Source: Dehalococcoidia bacterium
GTDB taxonomy: Bacteria > Chloroflexota > Dehalococcoidia > GIF9 > AB-539-J10
Direction of reading: 5' to 3'
Assembly: GCA_004375885.1 (NCBI GenBank)
Contig: SOJG01000081.1
Coordinates: 1-9,131 of the forward strand
DNA: 9,131 bases
Shown here piece after piece: positions 8,262-9,131 of the stretch (position 1 is the stretch's first letter; the number at the start of each line of letters is the position of its first letter). Position numbers and translations under genes: made by a program. Below the pieces are notes generated by a model, which was not told where the DNA came from, did no database searches, and saw only the letters and a program-made list of their open reading frames with translations.

Positions 8262-9131
8262 GTTGACTTCCCTCCGTATGATTCATCTTTGGACAATCGA
8301 TGACGCGCAAGCGCAGCCACACCAATAACACCGGCCTTATCGCCCAAAGCAGTCGTAACGATACGTAACTCTTCCAGCGCTGCCTCGAGCGCCTTCAGGT
8401 GAACAATATGCTCTACCAGGGAGACATATTGTGGTAGGCCCTGAATGACGCCACCACCTAGTACTATTAAACAGGGGTTAAAGGCGTTAACAATTCCGAC
8501 TATACCGGCAGCCAGGAAGTTTGCGGTCTCTTCCACCAGGCTGTGGGCGAGAGGATCTCCACTAGCATGAGCTTCAGTGACTGTAGCGGCGGAAATTTTC
8601 TCAATGCCTCCGGCTACTGCAATCAGTGCTTGGCCTGCTTGTGGATCATTGCGTACCGCCTCTTGTGCTCGCTCACCGATTGCCCAGCCACCAGCGTATG
8701 CTTCCAGGCATCCTTGGTTGCGGCAGTGGCACTGTCGGCCATCTCTAACAATAGTCATATGTCCAAGCTCTCCGCCGGTGTTATTACAGCCCTCCAGCAA
8801 CCTGCCGCCGCTAATTATACCCCCACCTACGCCTGTACCAACAAAGAGGCAGACGAGATCATTAACTCCCTGTCCCGAACCATAGAGCCACTCACCATAC
8901 GCAGCCGCCCGCACGTCGTTGGTTACCGTTACCGGTAGCGCTAGTGCCTCTTCGAGCTTGGCTTGAAGAGGTACATTGTGCCAACCAAGATTCGGTGCGA
9001 AGCGCACTATTCCAGCATCCTTTTCAATCTGGCCAGCTATTCCTATACCTAAAGCTTTTGCGGATTCACTAGCCTTACCCAGGCAACCATTTACACATCC
9101 GATAATGTCAGCAATTACTCCATCCGGTCCT
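8258..9131 (-). CDS. ROK family sugar kinase, probably glucokinase (N-terminus off the right edge)
   Basis: The frame is open to the window edge. About 290 residues are present, and the N-terminal ATP-binding DxGGT segment is missing because the window ends. A GTG at 9007 is internal: the upstream codons read [15 protein letters not shown], a conserved ROK stretch, so it is not the start. Downstream are [17 protein letters not shown] with the catalytic Asp, [11 protein letters not shown], and the zinc site GELGH followed by [10 protein letters not shown]. The last has Arg where the ROK signature CxCGxxGCxE has Gly; all cysteines and the histidine are kept. These features fit glucokinases that phosphorylate glucose with ATP, and no DNA-binding domain can be judged in the missing part. 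ROK repressors, fructokinases and N-acetylmannosamine kinases share the fold; operon context with the Pgi domain favours glucose. The gene ends in an ATGA overlap with tkt. Confidence 0.85.
   Translation of the reverse strand, partial: GPDGVIADIIGCVNGCLGKASESAKALGIGIAGQIEKDAGIVRFAPNLGWHNVPLQAKLEEALALPVTVTNDVRAAAYGEWLYGSGQGVNDLVCLFVGTGVGGGIISGGRLLEGCNNTGGELGHMTIVRDGRQCHCRNQGCLEAYAGGWAIGERAQEAVRNDPQAGQALIAVAGGIEKISAATVTEAHASGDPLAHSLVEETANFLAAGIVGIVNAFNPCLIVLGGGVIQGLPQYVSLVEHIVHLKALEAALEELRIVTTALGDKAGVIGVAALARHRLSKDESYGGKST
8271..8275 (-). promoter_or_regulatory. Ribosome binding site of tkt
   Basis: GGAGG lies nine bases before the ATG at 8261, inside the last codons of the kinase gene. It fixes the transketolase start ([18 protein letters not shown]), which matches the usual family N-terminus. 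Confidence 0.7.

Larger units (their letters stand above)
1..9131 (-). other. Putative single sugar-phosphate operon of eight genes, both ends outside the window
   Basis: All genes run in the same direction. Junctions are kinase/tkt 4-base overlap, tkt/rpiB 1-base overlap, rpiB/fusion 4-base overlap, fusion/HAD 37-base gap, HAD/gnd 16-base overlap, gnd/rpe about 100-base gap and rpe/dehydrogenase 59-base gap. No terminator-like hairpin is visible between them. The first five or six genes are very probably co-transcribed; the last two could also have their own promoter. Confidence 0.7.

Noticed and set aside
8543..8938. A 131-codon open frame on the plus strand
   Set aside because: It lies wholly opposite the ROK kinase, which has conserved motifs throughout. 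The plus-strand translation shows no domain, and it is a shadow frame.
8258..9007. GTG at 9007 as the kinase start
   Set aside because: Conserved ROK sequence continues upstream in frame to the window edge, so the gene is truncated by the window and not short.
1..9131. A defence system, mobile element, CRISPR array or RNA gene
   Set aside because: No terminal repeats, transposase or integrase motifs, repeat-spacer pattern or tRNA/rRNA sequence was seen. Nearly all of the window is accounted for by metabolic genes.

Overview
The window is one stretch of bacterial central carbon metabolism. Every supported gene lies on the minus strand, so the map reads right to left. Base composition is close to balanced in the genes, and the two longest gaps are AT-rich. 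Starts are mostly ATG with Shine-Dalgarno sequences, and junctions are tight (ATGA, TAATG and a 16-base overlap), as in a single bacterial transcript. The organism cannot be fixed from the sequence. The fused transaldolase-phosphoglucose isomerase, the short 6-phosphogluconate dehydrogenase and the archaeal-type glucose dehydrogenase together suggest an environmental lineage such as a Chloroflexota member, but that is a low-confidence guess.

Layout in transcription order: a ROK-family sugar kinase, probably glucokinase, whose N-terminus is off the right edge (9131-8258); transketolase (8261-6249); ribose-5-phosphate isomerase B (6249-5764); a bifunctional transaldolase/glucose-6-phosphate isomerase (5767-3029); a HAD phosphatase or mutase-like protein (2991-2194); a short 6-phosphogluconate dehydrogenase (2209-1301); a 97-base AT-rich gap; a divergent ribulose-phosphate 3-epimerase (1201-542); a 59-base AT-rich gap; and a zinc-dependent glucose 1-dehydrogenase-like protein that runs off the left edge (482-1).

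Working together, the kinase would make glucose 6-phosphate and the isomerase domain would link it to fructose 6-phosphate. Transketolase, transaldolase, RpiB and the epimerase form a complete non-oxidative pentose phosphate set, and Gnd converts 6-phosphogluconate to ribulose 5-phosphate. No glucose-6-phosphate dehydrogenase or 6-phosphogluconolactonase is present in the window. A glucose dehydrogenase sits at the downstream end instead, so 6-phosphogluconate could come from free glucose via gluconate plus a gluconate kinase encoded elsewhere. That route is inference.

I saw no mobile element, CRISPR array, RNA gene, convincing terminator or defence system. The points most worth a second look are two metal-site substitutions (Asp for Cys in the glucose dehydrogenase, Gln for His in the epimerase), the fusion enzyme, the orphan HAD protein inside the operon, and a related sequence in the two AT-rich gaps.
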